Below, piece by piece: positions 18,536 to 26,207 of a DNA stretch of 64,000 nucleotides; within the stretch, counting starts at the first letter, position 1; every line of letters begins with the position of its first letter. Location of the stretch: the NCBI RefSeq assembly GCF_900220975.1, contig NZ_OBQD01000001.1, forward strand, positions 310,001 through 374,000. Direction: 5' to 3'. The position numbers and the translations under genes were made by a program. The notes under the pieces were generated by a model. It saw only the letters and a list, made by a program, of their open reading frames with translations. It was not told where the DNA came from and did not search any database. This DNA is from Rhizobium subbaraonis. GTDB lineage: Bacteria; Pseudomonadota; Alphaproteobacteria; Rhizobiales; Rhizobiaceae.

Positions 18536-20065
18536 TCATTCTCCCCTCGGGTAGCGTTTGGATTCCTCGAGGTTGTCGAGGTTCATGTGGTTGCGCATGT
18601 AGCGCTCGGAGGCCTTCTGCAGCGGCTGGTGGTCCCAGGGATAATAGGCGCCGTTGCGCAGCGCCTCGTAGACGACCCAGCGCCGCGCCTGGCTCTCGCG
18701 CACCGCCGCATCGAAGGCCGCCATGTCCCAGCGCGCTTCGCGCATCTGCCGGAACGCCTCCAGCGTCGCCCGGATGACGGGATTGTCGGATGTCGCGAGA
18801 TTGTTCAGTTCCAGCGGATCGGCATCGAGGTCGTAGAGCTGTTCCGGGTCCAGCTCGCAGTGGACGTATTTCCACTTGCCCTCGCGGATGCCGACGATCG
18901 GCGCATAGGAGGCCTCGGCCGCATATTCCATCAGCACCGGCGTCGTGCGCTCCCCGCCGTTGATGACGGGCACCAGGCTTTCGCCGTCCGTCCACGGCAT
19001 CACCTCGTCCATCGAGATCCCGGCGAGATCGCAGAGCGTCGGCGTCACGTCGAGGTTGGAGACGGGGCTCAGGTGCAGGCCAGGGGCGACGCCGGGGCCG
19101 GCGATCATCAGCGGCACCCGCGCAGAGCCCTCGAAGAAGTTCATCTTGAACCACAGCCCGCGCTCGCCCAGCATGTCGCCGTGGTCGGAGCAGAACAGGA
19201 TCAGCGTGTCGTCCAGCATCCGCGTGCGGCTCAGCGTGTCGACCAGCTCGCCGACCTTCTCGTCGAGATAGGAAATGTTGGCGAAATAGGCCCGGCGCGA
19301 GCGGCGGACGTTTTCGTCGGTGATGCCGAAGCTCGCATAGTCGCAGGAATGCAGGATGCGCTCAGAATGCGGGTCCTGCTTCTCCAGCATGCCGACCTCG
19401 GGCTGAAGGTGCTCGCAGCCTTCGTAGAGGTCCCAGAACTTTCTACGCGCCACGTAAGGATCATGCGGATGGGTGAAGGACACCGTCACGCACCAGGGGC
19501 GGCGACCCTGGTCGTCGTTCTCGCGCGCGAGATGGTAGAGCTTCTGGTTGGCGAGGAAGGCGACCTCGTCGTCATATTCCATCTGGTTGGTGATTTCGGC
19601 GACGCCGGCGCCCGTCACCGACCCCATGTTGTGGTACCACCAGTCGATGCGTTCGCCCGGCTTGCGGTAGTCCGGCGTCCAGCCGAAGTCGGCCGGGTAG
19701 ATGTCGGTGGTCAGCCGCTCCTCGAAGCCGTGCAACTGGTCCGGGCCGACGAAGTGCATCTTGCCTGACAGCGCCGTGTAGTAGCCGGCGCGGCGCAGGT
19801 GGTGGGCAAAGGTCGGGATCGAGGAGGCGTATTCGGCGGCGTTGTCATAGACCTGGGTGCGGCTCGGCAGCTGGCCGGCCATGAACGAGGCGCGGGCGGG
19901 CGCGCAGAGCGGCGAGGAGGTGTAGTTGTTGGCAAACCGCGCCGAGCGCTTCGAAAGCGCTTTGATGTGCGGCGCATGCAACCAGTCCGCCGGCCCGTCC
20001 GGAAAGAGCTTTCCGTTCAGCTGGTCGACCATGATGATCAGGATGTTCGGCTTTCTGGCGGTCAC
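18536..20065 (-). CDS. betC: Choline-sulfatase
   Basis: Type I sulfatase of 509 residues that hydrolyses choline-O-sulfate to choline and sulfate. The metal-binding start ([13 protein letters not shown]) and the formylglycine motif are present: Cys54 in [15 protein letters not shown], a C-x-P-x-R site at the same position as in Sinorhizobium meliloti BetC as I remember it. [15 protein letters not shown] supplies the second metal ligands. The released choline is passed to BetA and BetB, and the sulfate could feed the cys pathway. It is the second gene of betICBA. Confidence 0.96.
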   Translation of the reverse strand: MTARKPNILIIMVDQLNGKLFPDGPADWLHAPHIKALSKRSARFANNYTSSPLCAPARASFMAGQLPSRTQVYDNAAEYASSIPTFAHHLRRAGYYTALSGKMHFVGPDQLHGFEERLTTDIYPADFGWTPDYRKPGERIDWWYHNMGSVTGAGVAEITNQMEYDDEVAFLANQKLYHLARENDDQGRRPWCVTVSFTHPHDPYVARRKFWDLYEGCEHLQPEVGMLEKQDPHSERILHSCDYASFGITDENVRRSRRAYFANISYLDEKVGELVDTLSRTRMLDDTLILFCSDHGDMLGERGLWFKMNFFEGSARVPLMIAGPGVAPGLHLSPVSNLDVTPTLCDLAGISMDEVMPWTDGESLVPVINGGERTTPVLMEYAAEASYAPIVGIREGKWKYVHCELDPEQLYDLDADPLELNNLATSDNPVIRATLEAFRQMREARWDMAAFDAAVRESQARRWVVYEALRNGAYYPWDHQPLQKASERYMRNHMNLDNLEESKRYPRGE

Positions 20066-20113
20066 GGGATGCTGTTCCTTGAGGCGAGGGCGATGGTGGC
20101 GAAGGTGGGGTTG

Positions 20114-20225
20114 CCCCTCACTCTATCCCTCTCCTCGCAGGCGGGCAGAGGGGACGGGGATGGGCGCCGCATCTGTCCTTCTCCCCGCCTGTGGGGAGAA
20201 GGTGCCGGCAGGCGGATGAGGGGCG
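20114..20225. repeat. RIME-like palindromic repeat, copy B (fused to the betI 3' end)
   Basis: Two palindromic modules: an imperfect one near 20127-20152 and a near-perfect hairpin (CCTTCTCCCC / GGGGAGAAGG) at 20177-20202, closed by GTGCCGGCAGGCGGATGAGG. The betI frame runs through it and stops within it at 20123. Confidence 0.8.
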
Positions 20226-20827
20226 GCCGCGATAACGGGAACGTCCGCGAACACCCGCAATTGCGCAGTGAGATAGTCTTCCGTCAGCGCGATCGAAGCC
20301 TCGGCGCTGATCGGGACGGCGCGCAGGCCCTGGCGAATGTAGAGCCCGTCGATCAGGGCGGCAGCTCCCTCGGCGATGCGGATCGCGTGCTCGCGCGGAC
20401 ACAGGGCCGCGAGGCTGGCGACGAGGTTGGAGCGCAGGCGTCGCGCATAGAGCACGAGCAGCCGCCGCGTCTCCTCGGATCGCTGCGCATCGGCATAGAA
20501 GGCGAGCCACGCGGCGATCGTCTCCGGGGCGAACTGATCGGCGTGAAAGCTGGTGCGGATGACGGCGGAAAGCCGTTCGCGCGGCGTGTGAGCGTGCTGA
20601 ATCGCCTTCACCACATCATCTCGCAACTGCCTGAGAAGATTCCGGATTGTGGCGACCAGCAGCTGTTCCTTGGAGCCGAAGTAGTGATGCGCCAGCGCCG
20701 GCGAAACGCCCGCATGCCTTGCGATCTCCGACATGGTGACGGCCGGCGAACCGTGGTCGCCGAGCGCCTTCAGCGTCGCGTCGAGAAGCGCCTTGCGGCG
20801 CACCGGCTCCATTCCGACCTTGGGCAA
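20123..20827 (-). CDS. betI: BetI, TetR family choline-responsive repressor (TTG start, repeat-derived tail)
   Basis: Repressor of the bet operon, released by choline. The helix-turn-helix is VTMSEIARHAGVSPALAHHYFGSKEQLL, and the ligand domain keeps ETIAAWLAFYADAQRSEETRRLL and EGAAALIDGLYIRQGLR. I place the start at a TTG (20827), giving MPKVGMEPVRRK, the usual BetI N-terminus. AAGGAGAG (20835-20842) lies seven bases upstream. The usual length is about 195-203 residues; here it is 234. The last ~34 residues (from AAPHPPAGTFSPQAG) are encoded by the palindromic repeat at 20114-20225, which replaced or extended the native end. Confidence 0.92.
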   Translation of the reverse strand: MPKVGMEPVRRKALLDATLKALGDHGSPAVTMSEIARHAGVSPALAHHYFGSKEQLLVATIRNLLRQLRDDVVKAIQHAHTPRERLSAVIRTSFHADQFAPETIAAWLAFYADAQRSEETRRLLVLYARRLRSNLVASLAALCPREHAIRIAEGAAALIDGLYIRQGLRAVPISAEASIALTEDYLTAQLRVFADVPVIAAAPHPPAGTFSPQAGRRTDAAPIPVPSARLRGEG

Positions 20828-20859
20828 ATCCAGTCTCTCCTTCGAAGGAGACAGTATTT

Positions 20860-20879
20860 TTAATTGACTCATCAATCAA
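20860..20879. promoter_or_regulatory. Candidate BetI operator upstream of betICBA
   Basis: A dyad, TTAATTGA-CTCA-TCAATCAA, has 8-base arms that pair at seven positions. Read on the minus strand it gives TTGATTGATGAGTCAATTAA, close to the Escherichia coli BetI site as I remember it (TTGATTGGACGTTCAAT). It lies 33 bases upstream of the betI TTG start. Confidence 0.7.
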
Positions 20880-20976
20880 TAAAAAAATCGAAACGAAATC
20901 ATGTCGTTCACACGAATGACAACTGTCGATTTCATGATACTATCAAATGGCTTTGTATCAGCTATTGGGGGTTGTT

Positions 20977-21528
20977 ATGGCTGTTCAATCATCGATACCG
21001 CGCCTGTCCGAAGTGCGGGGCAAGTGGGGCTGGTTCGTCGCGCTCGGCCTTGCGCTTCTCGTCTTCGGCTTCATCGCCGCCGGCAACCTTCTGTGGGCCA
21101 CCGTCGTCACCGTCTACTATGTCGGCATGCTGATGATCATCGGCGGCGCCGTCTATCTCGCCCATGCCTTCCAGGTGAAGGCATGGAAGGACACGATCTA
21201 CTGGGTGCTGAGCGCGCTGCTCTATCTCGCCGCCGGCGTACTTGCCTTCGTCAATCCTCAACTCACCGCCAAGGTGCTGACGCTGCTCATGGCCTGGGCG
21301 CTGATCGTATCCGGCCTGTTCCGCATCTGGGTGGCAATGCGCACCCGGCCGGACGCCGGCTGGGGCTGGCTGCTGGCGGGCGGCATCGTCACCGCACTCG
21401 CGGGCCTGGTCTTCCTGATCGGCTGGCCGGTCAACAGCCTGTGGCTGCTCGGCCTGTTCCTAGCCTTCGACCTTGCCATGCAGGGCTGGGCGCTGATCGG
21501 CTTCGGCCTGGCGCTGCGCAAGGCGTGA
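20977..21528 (+). CDS. HdeD family membrane protein (DUF308)
   Basis: A 183-residue inner-membrane protein with six short hydrophobic segments in three hairpins (GWFVALGLALLVFGFIAAGNLL; YYVGMLMIIGGAVYLAHAF; YWVLSALLYLAAGVLAFVNP and so on). That is the HdeD pattern, linked in enterobacteria to acid resistance; the role here is unknown. GGGGG at 20967-20971 supports the ATG at 20977 over an in-frame ATG at 20947. It is divergent from betI, and the AT-rich gap between them holds the BetI-like site. Confidence 0.85.
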   Translation: MAVQSSIPRLSEVRGKWGWFVALGLALLVFGFIAAGNLLWATVVTVYYVGMLMIIGGAVYLAHAFQVKAWKDTIYWVLSALLYLAAGVLAFVNPQLTAKVLTLLMAWALIVSGLFRIWVAMRTRPDAGWGWLLAGGIVTALAGLVFLIGWPVNSLWLLGLFLAFDLAMQGWALIGFGLALRKA

Positions 21529-21592
21529 CGCATGGGATGGCGGTGCTGCCGTTTGACAGCGCCGCCGCTTCCGCGATAGGAAGAGCGCGTGT

Positions 21593-21645
21593 GATGGGGA
21601 TGGAGCTCCCCGACAACCGCCATAACGGCTGATAGCTCCTGCCAG
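21593..21645 (+). ncRNA. Fluoride riboswitch (crcB motif)
   Basis: The segment matches the crcB-motif aptamer. It has GGGGATGGAGCTCCCC (21596-21611), then ACAACCGCC, a short loop and GGCTGATAGCTCCTGCC. GGAGCT (21602-21607) pairs with AGCTCC in GATAGCTCC, forming the pairing that closes the aptamer, and GCC pairs with GGC around the ATAAC loop. The order and spacing follow the Thermotoga petrophila aptamer as I recall it. It ends about 95 bases before fluC. Downstream CCTGCC/GGCAGG and CTGCGG/CCGCAG complementarities could form the switching platform. Confidence 0.87.
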
Positions 21646-21739
21646 AAGGCGGACCGGAAGGTTGCCTGCGGCAGGTTTGCGTCCGCAGCCGGCCGCGGGT
21701 GTTTTCCGTTACCGCCCCATCGTGGATAAGGTAACGCAA

Positions 21740-22126
21740 ATGAACTTTCTCATCGTATTTCTCGGTGCAGGCATCGGTGGCGCGGGCCGCCATGGCGTGA
21801 ACGTTCTCGCCGCACGCCTTTTCGGCACCGGCTTTCCGGTCGGAACGCTGGCCGTCAACGTTGTCGGCTGCATGGCGATGGGCCTGGTTGCCGGTTATTT
21901 CGCCTTTCGTGGCCATCTGCCGCAGGAGATCCGGCTGCTGCTCACCACCGGTGTTCTCGGGGGCTTCACCACCTTCTCGGCCTTCGCGCTGGATGCGACG
22001 CTGCTGTGGGAGCGCGGCAATCTCGCCATGGCGGTCGCCTATGTCGTCGCAAGCGTCGTCCTGTCGCTGATCGCCGTCGTTGCCGGCCTGTTCCTGGCGC
22101 GGCTGTTCCCGGTGGCGCTGGCGTGA
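21740..22126 (+). CDS. fluC: Fluoride efflux channel
   Basis: Small four-helix membrane protein of 128 residues that forms dual-topology dimers and exports fluoride. Diagnostic stretches are GAGIGGAGRHGVN, VGTLAVNVVGCMAMGL, and GVLGGFTTFSAFALD, with the Phe-containing FTTFS pore motif. The start at 21740 follows GTAACGCAA; the frame is open further upstream but into the riboswitch leader. A fluoride riboswitch precedes it, which confirms function. Its stop overlaps the start of the EamA gene (GTGA). Also named crcB. Confidence 0.96.
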   Translation: MNFLIVFLGAGIGGAGRHGVNVLAARLFGTGFPVGTLAVNVVGCMAMGLVAGYFAFRGHLPQEIRLLLTTGVLGGFTTFSAFALDATLLWERGNLAMAVAYVVASVVLSLIAVVAGLFLARLFPVALA

Positions 22127-22560
22127 AGACGCTGCTTTTGTCCTGGCAGTTCTGGGCCGTCGGCTCGGCCATCTTCGCCGCACTCACGGCAGTCTTCGCC
22201 AAGGTCGGCATCGAGGGCGTCGGCTCGGATTTCGCTACCTTCATCCGCACCATCGTCATCCTTTGCGCGATCGCCTTCATGCTGTCGCTGAGCGGTGGCT
22301 GGCAGGCGCCATCGACGGTGACGCCCAGGAGCTGGCTGTTCCTGATCCTGTCCGGCCTCGCCACCGGTGCATCCTGGCTTTGCTATTTCCGCGCGCTCAA
22401 GCTCGGCAACGCCTCGCAGGTTGCCCCCGTCGACAAGCTGAGCGTCGTTCTCGTCGCCGCCTTCGCCGCGATCTTCCTTGGCGAGCGCCTGTCGGCGATG
22501 CACTGGCTCGCCGTCGGGCTCATCGCCACAGGTGCGGTGATGCTGACCATGAGAATATGA
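22123..22560 (+). CDS. EamA family transporter, single-domain (half-size)
   Basis: This 145-residue membrane protein has one EamA/DMT domain with five hydrophobic segments (WQFWAVGSAIFAALTAVFAKVGIEG at the start, APVDKLSVVLVAAFAAIFLGERLS near the end). Standard DMT carriers have two such domains, so it probably works as a dimer. The GTG start lies within the fluC stop (GTGA overlap), so it should be translated from the fluoride-riboswitch transcript. The frame upstream of the GTG is a shadow of fluC. Substrate unknown; a link to fluoride is inference. Confidence 0.87.
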   Translation: MKTLLLSWQFWAVGSAIFAALTAVFAKVGIEGVGSDFATFIRTIVILCAIAFMLSLSGGWQAPSTVTPRSWLFLILSGLATGASWLCYFRALKLGNASQVAPVDKLSVVLVAAFAAIFLGERLSAMHWLAVGLIATGAVMLTMRI

Positions 22561-22677
22561 TGAAATCGTCATGTAAGTGCTTGCAGTCGTTGAAGTTTCA
22601 AGAAACTGTCACATTCGGGAAACGGAATTTTCAGGATCGACAAACATGCTTCCGGCAATTCTTGTCCGGAGTCAGCA

Positions 22678-24477
22678 ATGTCCGCCGATATGCTTACCCT
22701 TCGCCGGTTCGGCGACGATCAGATCGTGACCCTCGCCAAGCTGGTCGTGGAAACGGCCTTCCAGCCGATCGTGGAAACGGCCTCCGGCGCGGTCTTCGGC
22801 TACGAGTCGCTCATGCGTGGGCACGAGCGGCTTGGCTTTTCCTCGCCGCTCCATCTTCTCGACCGTGCCCACGAGGCGGGGCAGTTGCTTGCGCTGGAGC
22901 ACATGGTCACCAGCCGTGCGCTGGCGGCCTTCGCGACACTGCCCGACTTCGCCAGCCGGACCCTGTTCGTCAACCTCGACTCCCGCCTTATCACGCAGGC
23001 GGGCGATATCGTGGAGCGCCTGTCGAGCCACCTCAAGCGCGCCGGCATCCCTGCCTCGTCCATCTGCTTCGAGATCTCCGAGCGCTTCGATCACAGCGAT
23101 GTGCCGGATTTCGGGGTGCTGATGGCGCGGCTGCGCCAGGAAGGGTTCAAGCTGGCCGTCGACGATTTCGGCGCCGGCCACAGCGGCATGAAGGTGCTCT
23201 GCGATCATCCGATCGACTACCTGAAGATCGATCGGCACTTCATCTCCGGCCTGGAGGCGGATGCCCGCAAGCGCCATCTGGTCAAGAACATGGTCAACGT
23301 CTCCCATGTGCTCGGCATCCGGGTGATTGCCGAGGGCGTGGAGACGGAGGCGGAATTCGTCGCCTGCCGTGATGCTGGCTGCGATCTCGTGCAGGGCTGG
23401 TACATCTCCCGTCCGCAGACGGACATGTCGGCGTTGCAGCCGGTCTATACGCCCATTGCACGGGCTGCCGCCGGGCGGCGCAATTCGCCGTCGCTCGACA
23501 GCATCCTCATCCGCCGCCAGATCGAGCACCTCCCGGCCGTACACGAGGCCGACAGCCTGGAGTCCGTGTTCGAGTTGTTCCGCAAGGATCCGAAGCGCAC
23601 CTTCTTCCCCGTCCTGAACGCCAACGACGAGCCGCGCGGCATCCTGCACGAGTATCATGTTCGCGAGCTGAGCTATCATCCCTTCGGCCGCGACCTCCTG
23701 AAGAACAGGCTGTACCAGAAGAGCCTCTCGCATTTCGCCAAGATGGCTCCGGTCGCCGACCTGGAGACGCCGGCCGAGCAGCTTCTGAACATCTTCGCCG
23801 ACATGGGCGGCAGCGAATGCGTGATCCTGACGGAAAACATGCGCTATGCCGGCATCCTGAGTGCCTCGTCGCTGCTCAAGATCATCAGCGAGAAGCAACT
23901 GAAGGCGGCGGAGGACCAGAACCCGCTCACCGGCCTGCTCGGCAACCGCTCGATCCATGAGTATCTGCAGGACCGGGCGCTGGACGGCGACCAACTGCGC
24001 TGCTTCTGCTACTTCGACTTCGACAACTTCAAACCCTTCAACGATCATTACGGCTTCCAGATGGGGGATCGCGCGATTCTTCTGTTCGCCTCGCTGCTGC
24101 GCCGCCACTTCATCGGCGACGACGTGTTCATCGGCCATCTCGGCGGGGATGATTTCTTCGCCGGCATCTCGGGGCGCGACGTCGCCGCGGTGGAGCAACT
24201 GCTGCAGCGGCTTCTGGGCGATTTCACCCGCGAGGCCCGCCAGCTTTATGCGCCGGAGGATCTGCAGGCAGAAGGTATCAGGGGGCATGACCGCGACGGC
24301 AATGCCCGCAACTTTCCGCTGATGCGCTGCTCGGCGGTCGTTCTCGTCGTAGGCGAAGGGGATCTCGTCGCCGATCCCCAGCAGATCAGCGCCCGCATCG
24401 CAACGCTCAAGAGCCAGGCCAAGCTTAGTGCCAACGGCGTCGTGCTGTGTTCGGTAGAGATGCGCGAGGCCGCCTGA
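22678..24477 (+). CDS. EAL-CBS-GGDEF protein (cyclic-di-GMP metabolism)
   Basis: A 599-residue soluble protein with an N-terminal EAL phosphodiesterase domain at about residues 20-260. ESL (residues 43-45) replaces EAL, and the metal and catalytic residues follow: NLDSRL, EISERF, DDFGAG, KIDRHFI and EGVETEAE. A CBS pair follows at about 280-400 (LPAVHEADSLESVFELF, FFPVLNANDEPRGILHE). The C-terminal GGDEF domain (NPLTGLLGN, FDFDNFKPFNDHYGFQMGD) has GGDDF in place of GGDEF. The phosphodiesterase is probably active; the cyclase half may be weak or regulatory. A terminator follows. Confidence 0.88.
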   Translation: MSADMLTLRRFGDDQIVTLAKLVVETAFQPIVETASGAVFGYESLMRGHERLGFSSPLHLLDRAHEAGQLLALEHMVTSRALAAFATLPDFASRTLFVNLDSRLITQAGDIVERLSSHLKRAGIPASSICFEISERFDHSDVPDFGVLMARLRQEGFKLAVDDFGAGHSGMKVLCDHPIDYLKIDRHFISGLEADARKRHLVKNMVNVSHVLGIRVIAEGVETEAEFVACRDAGCDLVQGWYISRPQTDMSALQPVYTPIARAAAGRRNSPSLDSILIRRQIEHLPAVHEADSLESVFELFRKDPKRTFFPVLNANDEPRGILHEYHVRELSYHPFGRDLLKNRLYQKSLSHFAKMAPVADLETPAEQLLNIFADMGGSECVILTENMRYAGILSASSLLKIISEKQLKAAEDQNPLTGLLGNRSIHEYLQDRALDGDQLRCFCYFDFDNFKPFNDHYGFQMGDRAILLFASLLRRHFIGDDVFIGHLGGDDFFAGISGRDVAAVEQLLQRLLGDFTREARQLYAPEDLQAEGIRGHDRDGNARNFPLMRCSAVVLVVGEGDLVADPQQISARIATLKSQAKLSANGVVLCSVEMREAA

Positions 24478-24495
24478 TGAAGCGGCCGCCGGTAA

Positions 24496-24534
24496 AAAGG
24501 GGAGGGCGGACCCGGCCACGGATCCGCCCCCTTT
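24496..24534 (+). terminator. Terminator after the EAL-CBS-GGDEF gene
   Basis: GGGCGGA and TCCGCCC arms, extended by AAAGGGG and CCCCTTT with a one-base bulge, enclose a 12-base loop. The stem ends in a short T run and lies 19 bases past the stop codon. Confidence 0.65.
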
Positions 24535-24605
24535 CGACCGCCAGCTGTACACACAGAGCTGGTCGGCCTATCCTGAGCGGCTGTTGTTGGGTCGGGGCAG
24601 ACCGC

Positions 24606-24881
24606 TCAAGACTGCTGAGGTTGCTGCAGGATCTTCACAGTCTTGGCTTCGTGCTTTTTCCCGACCATGTCGTAGGAGATCGATACCTTCTCGCCGGCCT
24701 TCAGGCCCGGATCCTTGAAACCCTTCGGCAGCATGTAGGCGGTGCCGTCCGACAGCGTCGGCGTCATTGCCAACGGGCTGTAGGTTTTCACGGTCCCGGT
24801 CACGGTCTCCGCCGCTGCGAAGGCGATGCCCGGCGCAGACAGAGCGCTGACGATTGCGAGGTTGGAGAGAAGAACACGCAT
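24606..24881 (-). CDS. DUF1344 domain-containing exported protein
   Basis: A 91-residue protein with a signal peptide (VLLSNLAIVSALSAPGIAFAA) and a small OB-like beta domain. The domain reads VTGTVKTYSPLAMTPTLSDGTAYMLP, followed by GLKAGEKVSISYDMVGKKHEAKTV, which fits DUF1344. The start at 24881 (MRVLLSN) places the signal peptide at the N-terminus; the frame extends 12 codons upstream. It should be periplasmic; its function is unknown. Confidence 0.85.
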   Translation of the reverse strand: MRVLLSNLAIVSALSAPGIAFAAAETVTGTVKTYSPLAMTPTLSDGTAYMLPKGFKDPGLKAGEKVSISYDMVGKKHEAKTVKILQQPQQS

Positions 24882-25186
24882 GAGACTAGTCCTGGTTAGG
24901 CCCTTGTGGGGCCTCATTTCGGAAGCCGTCCGGAAGGCGTCGCGTCACGGCCACGGCCGCCGGTGCTTCCCGACTTCGACCTGAACGTTAAGGCCGCGCA
25001 AGCGCCACTTCAAATTAAAGATAGGTAATTATGCAACCCCATGAAATCACATGTTTTCAATGATTTGTGGCAAATTGTGGCAGGCTTCCTGATGAAGCAA
25101 ATTTAATGTTTCGACGGAAGGCTTTCCGCTATGGTTAGGCAACAGCCGGGCGCAAAACAGCCCGCACCCTATACGAGGAGACTGCC
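24882..25186. other. Divergent spacer, no gene
   Basis: An AT-rich core (about 25010-25110) holds the likely promoters of the DUF1344 gene and the quinone oxidoreductase gene. A ribosome site (GAGGAGA) sits just before 25187. I see no conserved RNA or dyad worth naming. Confidence 0.5.
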
Positions 25187-26188
25187 ATGACGCTGCCCGA
25201 AACCATGTCCTTCATCGACGTGAGCGAGCCTGGCGGCGTGGAAAATCTTCTGGTCGCTCAGGGGCCGCTGCCGCTGCCGCGCGCAGGCGACATTCTGGTG
25301 CGGGTGGAAGCCGCCGGCATCAACCGTCCCGACCTCATGCAGCGCAAGGGCGACTATCCGCCACCGCCCGGCGCCAGCCCCGTCCTAGGGCTGGAGGTCG
25401 CGGGCGAGGTGGTGGGCCTTGGTCCCGGCGCCAGTGGATTTTCGATCGGCGACAAGGTCTGTGCGCTCGTCAATGGCGGGGGGTACGCGCAGTATTGCGC
25501 GGTGCCGGCGACCCAGGCCCTGCGTTTTCCCAAGGGCTACGATGCGGTCAAGGCGGCAGCCCTGCCGGAGACGTTCTTCACCGTCTGGGCCAATCTCTTC
25601 ATGATGGCGGGGCTGAAGGCGGGCGACACGGTGCTGGTGCACGGCGGCACGAGCGGCATCGGCACGACGGCGATCCAGCTGGCCACGGCTTTCGGCGCGA
25701 AGGTCTTCGCCACGGCCGGAACCACCGAGAAATGCGAAGCCTGCGTCGGCCTCGGCGCGTCGCGCGCCATCAACTACCGCAATGAGGACTTTTGCGCGGT
25801 GATCGCAGAGGAGACCGGCAGGCGCGGCGTGGACATCATCCTCGACATGGTTGGCGCTGCCTATTTCGACCGCAATCTGAAATCCCTGGCGCAGGATGGC
25901 CGGCTTTCCATCATCGCCTTCCTCGGCGGCGCTTTTGCTGACAAGGTCAATCTTGGGCCGATCCTGTTGAAGCGCCTGCGCGTGATGGGCTCCACCCTTC
26001 GCCCGCGCACTGCAGACGAAAAGCGGCAGATCCGCGACGAGCTTCTGGAAAAGGCGTGGCCCCTGCTTGATTCCGGCCGTGTCGCGCCGGTCGTCCAGGC
26101 GGTGCTGCCCTACACGAAAATCGCTGACGCGCACCGGATGCTGGAGCACGGCGATCATATCGGCAAGGTCGTGATCACCTTCGATTGA
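25187..26188 (+). CDS. NAD(P)H-quinone oxidoreductase, zinc-less MDR family (PIG3/Qor-like)
   Basis: This 333-residue enzyme is a zinc-independent medium-chain reductase. The N-terminal catalytic fold has [34 protein letters not shown]. The Rossmann motif is [16 protein letters not shown] at about residue 148, and the PIG3-type C-terminus has [13 protein letters not shown]. Such enzymes reduce quinones with NADPH. A strong ribosome site (GAGGAGA) precedes the ATG. It converges on an MFS gene 19 bases downstream and appears monocistronic. Confidence 0.92.
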   Translation: MTLPETMSFIDVSEPGGVENLLVAQGPLPLPRAGDILVRVEAAGINRPDLMQRKGDYPPPPGASPVLGLEVAGEVVGLGPGASGFSIGDKVCALVNGGGYAQYCAVPATQALRFPKGYDAVKAAALPETFFTVWANLFMMAGLKAGDTVLVHGGTSGIGTTAIQLATAFGAKVFATAGTTEKCEACVGLGASRAINYRNEDFCAVIAEETGRRGVDIILDMVGAAYFDRNLKSLAQDGRLSIIAFLGGAFADKVNLGPILLKRLRVMGSTLRPRTADEKRQIRDELLEKAWPLLDSGRVAPVVQAVLPYTKIADAHRMLEHGDHIGKVVITFD

Positions 26189-26207
26189 GCACAGCAGGAG
26201 AGCGGTC

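Noticed and set aside
18455-19768. 437-codon plus-strand frame opposite betC
   Set aside because: Antisense shadow of the choline-sulfatase gene.
22600-22660. Possible Pho box-like CTGTCACATTCGGGAAAC upstream of the EAL-CBS-GGDEF gene
   Set aside because: Only one half-site resembles the CTGTCAT repeat, so not supported.
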